The notes beneath the pieces were generated by a model. That model was not told the origin of the DNA, did no database searches, and saw nothing but the letters and a program-made list of their open reading frames with translations. Shown one piece after another: positions 61,972-64,000 of a stretch of DNA of 64,000 nucleotides. The stretch covers positions 235,091-299,090 of the forward strand of contig JALHPO010000004.1 in the NCBI GenBank assembly GCA_022842445.1, written 5' to 3'. Made by a program: the position numbers and the translations under genes. Each line of letters starts with the position of its first letter. Within the stretch, counting starts at the first letter, position 1. Source of the stretch: Nitrospira sp. (GTDB taxonomy: Bacteria; Nitrospirota; Nitrospiria; Nitrospirales; Nitrospiraceae).

Positions 61972-63720
61972 ATGACGAACACGGTAACGAGCCGACTTGC
62001 GATAAGCCTGCCCGTCGTGGTTGATTTCCAAGGCACATTGGCGCGCGGAGTGACTCAGGATCTGGATCTTCGTTCCATTTCGTTCTGGAGCGATTGCCAA
62101 CCGATCCTCGGCACCTCAGTCTCCGTGCTATTCCATTTTGGCCGCAACATCGCCTATCTTCCGTTGACCGGCCAGGTCGTAGCCGTCACTCAGGATCCCG
62201 ACGAGACGGCCTCCCGGTTTCGCACCGATCTCAGCCTTTCGTCGTTGGGCCATGCGGAAGAACGTATCCTTGAGTCGGCCTTTCAAGAGCTGGAGACCTA
62301 CCTGCGCAGCCTCGACGAATCAGGAGAATACGGCCGCGCAGCAGCTCGCGAACAACTCATTACGAGCAACCCGCGGTCTATTCTCTCTCTGTTCGTGACG
62401 GATAATCCGTATCGCCTTCCATACCGATTGCCGGTCGGCACATCCACTCCACCCGACACGATAGCTCAGCAGATCGGTTCGATGGCCATGTCACAGTCGT
62501 ACGCGAACCAGAAGACAGAATCCGATCCGGCGCCCCGGCTTTCAGAGACACCTCCGGTCCATCTTTCCTGGAGAATGGTCTGGCAGAGCTTCGGTCTGCT
62601 TGCGCAAGTCCTTCGCGATCTGGCCGTCAGATATTTGCCCGGCCGTCTGGCCCGCCTCCTCGTCACCCCCATCGGATTCGCGTTTATCGGCCATCCACGC
62701 ACGTTGAACGATGTCCCGCGAAAATTTCCCTTTGCCCGTCTTCTACCTTCTCGCGTAGTGGAGCGGTGGTTTCGATACCAATGGCCGTTTGTCGCCTCGT
62801 ACATCACGGGCCTGACACTATCAAACGGAACACCGATAACCGGCGCCATGCTGATCTCTCCGCTGACGACAGAGCAGATGATCCGTAATCCCCGGCTTGC
62901 CCGGCAACGTGTATTGGAGACCGTTCAATTGGCCGAACAGATGGGAGCAAAGATCGCCGGACTAGGCGCCTTTACATCGATCGTCACGCGAGACGGACGG
63001 GATCTTGAAGGAAAGGTCCGCCTCGGATTGACGACGGGAAATCCCCATTCGGCAGCGATTGCCGTTCAGAACGTCCTCCATGCGGCGGCGCTGACCAGTC
63101 TCAGTTTGCCGCATGCCACGGCGGCGATCGTGGGGGGAGCGGGCTCGGTCGGCTCCGCCTGCGCGAAAATGCTTGCCCGACTGGTCCAAAATCTGCTGAT
63201 CATCGACATCAAGAAAGATGCGCTTCAGAGGTTGCTCGCAGAACTGGCAGATCAGCCTGCGGCGCTGGAAGGGACGTCGAAGCTCGATCGGGTATCAGAG
63301 GCCGATATCGTCATTGCCGCAACCAATAACCCGCACATTCTGTTGACCGCGAATCACTTGAAACGGGGCGCCATTGTCATCGATGCGGCCCAACCCAAGA
63401 ATGTGGCGGAAGAGATCCCGCTCCAGCGACCCGATGTCGTCGTCATCGAATCTGCTGTGGTGCAAACCCCGGATATAGATGTAAACTTTCCTCTGGATCT
63501 CGCTCCGGGGGAAGCCCTGGGATGCTTGTCCGAAACCATGATCCTGACGGCCATGGGATGGGAGGGACATTACTCTCTCGGGAAAGCCGACCCATCGCAT
63601 GCCGCTCAGGTCATCGCTGCCGGTCGCGCGCTTGGTTTCCGCCTAGCGCCGTTTCGGAATTCCACCGGCTATGTCACAGATGAACACCTGCTCCGCATCG
63701 CGCACACACGCATGACGTAA
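61972..63720 (+). CDS. Acyl-ACP reductase (AAR)-like protein with PilZ-like N-terminal region
   Basis: 582 residues. Residues about 1-100 look PilZ-like (PVVVDFQGTLARGVTQDLDL, LTGQVVAVTQDP) without a clear RxxxR. Residues about 234-582 match cyanobacterial long-chain acyl-ACP reductase in order: GFAFIGHPRTLNDVPRKFP (AAR: GLIGHLTSL), GLGAFTSIV (AAR: ALGGFTSI), GLTTGNPHSAAI (AAR: FTTGNTHTAY), the NADPH fold IVGGAGSVGSACAKML, VIDAAQPKNVAEE (AAR: IDGGYPKNL), and GCLSETMILTAMGW (AAR: ACFAEAMLLEFEGW) with Cys518 at the acyl-Cys position. AAR reduces fatty acyl-ACP to aldehyde. The ATG at 61972 follows AGGGGGGAG. No aldehyde-deformylating oxygenase is adjacent. Confidence 0.8.
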   Translation: MTNTVTSRLAISLPVVVDFQGTLARGVTQDLDLRSISFWSDCQPILGTSVSVLFHFGRNIAYLPLTGQVVAVTQDPDETASRFRTDLSLSSLGHAEERILESAFQELETYLRSLDESGEYGRAAAREQLITSNPRSILSLFVTDNPYRLPYRLPVGTSTPPDTIAQQIGSMAMSQSYANQKTESDPAPRLSETPPVHLSWRMVWQSFGLLAQVLRDLAVRYLPGRLARLLVTPIGFAFIGHPRTLNDVPRKFPFARLLPSRVVERWFRYQWPFVASYITGLTLSNGTPITGAMLISPLTTEQMIRNPRLARQRVLETVQLAEQMGAKIAGLGAFTSIVTRDGRDLEGKVRLGLTTGNPHSAAIAVQNVLHAAALTSLSLPHATAAIVGGAGSVGSACAKMLARLVQNLLIIDIKKDALQRLLAELADQPAALEGTSKLDRVSEADIVIAATNNPHILLTANHLKRGAIVIDAAQPKNVAEEIPLQRPDVVVIESAVVQTPDIDVNFPLDLAPGEALGCLSETMILTAMGWEGHYSLGKADPSHAAQVIAAGRALGFRLAPFRNSTGYVTDEHLLRIAHTRMT

Positions 63721-63728
63721 GACATCCG

Positions 63729-64000
63729 ATGTATCCCATGTCGACTTATGAGCTGAATATTCATGCCATTCCCATGCTGCTCATGGGCATCGTTACGCTT
63801 GGGCTGGGGATCCTGGTTTGTCGATCAAACCGACAGTCCGCCGCACATCGCCACTTCCTCGTTCTCTGTGGAAGTATCGCCTTATGGCTCATCGCAACCA
63901 GTATCGGCCTCTGCGCGACGACACCGGACCAGGCGTTGGTCTGGTACAAACTCGACAATGTCGGCGTCATGTATATCTCCGTCGCGTTCTATGCATTCTC
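63729..64000 (+). CDS. Membrane sensor protein, N-terminal 7TM-type segment (cut by window edge)
   Basis: Ninety residues are visible from the ATG at 63729 (in-frame ATG at 63738). It begins with hydrophobic helices (HAIPMLLMGIVTLGLGILV, HFLVLCGSIALWLIATSIGL) and then WYKLDNVGVMYISVAFYAF. This is the characteristic start of the N-terminal 7TM region of sensor histidine kinases and GGDEF proteins (LDNVGVMxIxxAFYxF). The catalytic domain lies outside. It starts 8 bp after the AAR-like gene, so it is probably co-transcribed and may share its signal. Confidence 0.65.
   Translation, partial: MYPMSTYELNIHAIPMLLMGIVTLGLGILVCRSNRQSAAHRHFLVLCGSIALWLIATSIGLCATTPDQALVWYKLDNVGVMYISVAFYAF

Overview
The window reads as a chromosomal segment of a GC-rich, diderm, cytochrome-rich bacterium. 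The best guess is a Nitrospira-type nitrite oxidizer (phylum Nitrospirota). This is inferred from the gene mix: a hexaheme NapC/NirT-like cytochrome beside Mo-cofactor and Tat genes, a full Tol-Pal system, GltBD, GH57 glycogen-type metabolism, DUF5069, and several classes of short intergenic repeats. There is no 16S rRNA or nxr gene here to settle it. No prophage, insertion sequence, CRISPR array or rRNA is visible. Almost all of it is housekeeping DNA with small accessory patches.

Layout. 0-6.8 kb (minus): ABC ATPase (cut by the edge), hexaheme cytochrome, mobB, moeA, an Mrp/Nbp35-like P-loop ATPase, tatC, htrA. These are molybdopterin-dinucleotide, Fe-S and twin-arginine functions that a periplasmic molybdoenzyme would need. 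7.1-9.8 kb (plus): a lipoprotein with a caspase fold that has lost both catalytic residues, followed by a truncated, frameshifted paralogue. 10.1-12.9 kb (minus): a secreted five-repeat beta-sandwich protein and a monohaem cytochrome c, each with its own promoter and terminator. 13.1-26.2 kb (minus): one long gene series tolQ-tolR-tolA-tolB-pal-ybgF1-ybgF2-mutL-miaA-mtnP-pfkB-TPR lipoprotein-rodZ. It combines outer-membrane constriction, mismatch repair, tRNA modification and methylthioadenosine salvage. 26.4-26.8 kb: tRNA-Asp(GTC) and tRNA-Val(TAC), then xerD.

28-40.9 kb: mixed small operons. These are an LpoA-like TPR/periplasmic-binding protein, an M50 protease overlapping trpS, a hydrolase, a methyltransferase, an MBL-fold hydrolase, a Ycf46-type AAA ATPase coupled to an NlpC/P60-like lipoprotein, a DUF5069 protein and a PilZ protein. 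41.2-47.3 kb (minus): gltB-gltD. 47.5-51.4 kb (plus): polyprenyl diphosphate synthase, a DUF1015 protein, and a sigma-54 response regulator. 51.6-54.0 kb (minus): VanZ-like protein, AmgK-like sugar kinase and MurU-like nucleotidyltransferase, which resemble a cell-wall sugar recycling pair. 54.1-58.7 kb (plus): GH57 glucanotransferase/amylase, galT and a CCA-adding/poly(A) polymerase-type enzyme. 59-61.6 kb: a ThiS/MoaD-like protein ending -GGT, a zinc-ribbon membrane protein, and an OmpP1/FadL porin.

The most unusual region is the right end. A FadL-type fatty-acid porin is transcribed divergently from a 582-residue protein whose C-terminal half matches, motif by motif and including the active-site cysteine, the cyanobacterial long-chain acyl-ACP reductase (AAR). 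In this protein it is joined to a PilZ-like N-terminal region. A 22-bp near-perfect palindrome and a good sigma-70 promoter lie between the two genes. Repeated intergenic structures form a second layer: fold-back elements, GGGGAC-type hairpins, and degenerate TAAGGGGTGAGG tracts. All calls come from reading the sequence and recalling family motifs. No search or folding program was run.
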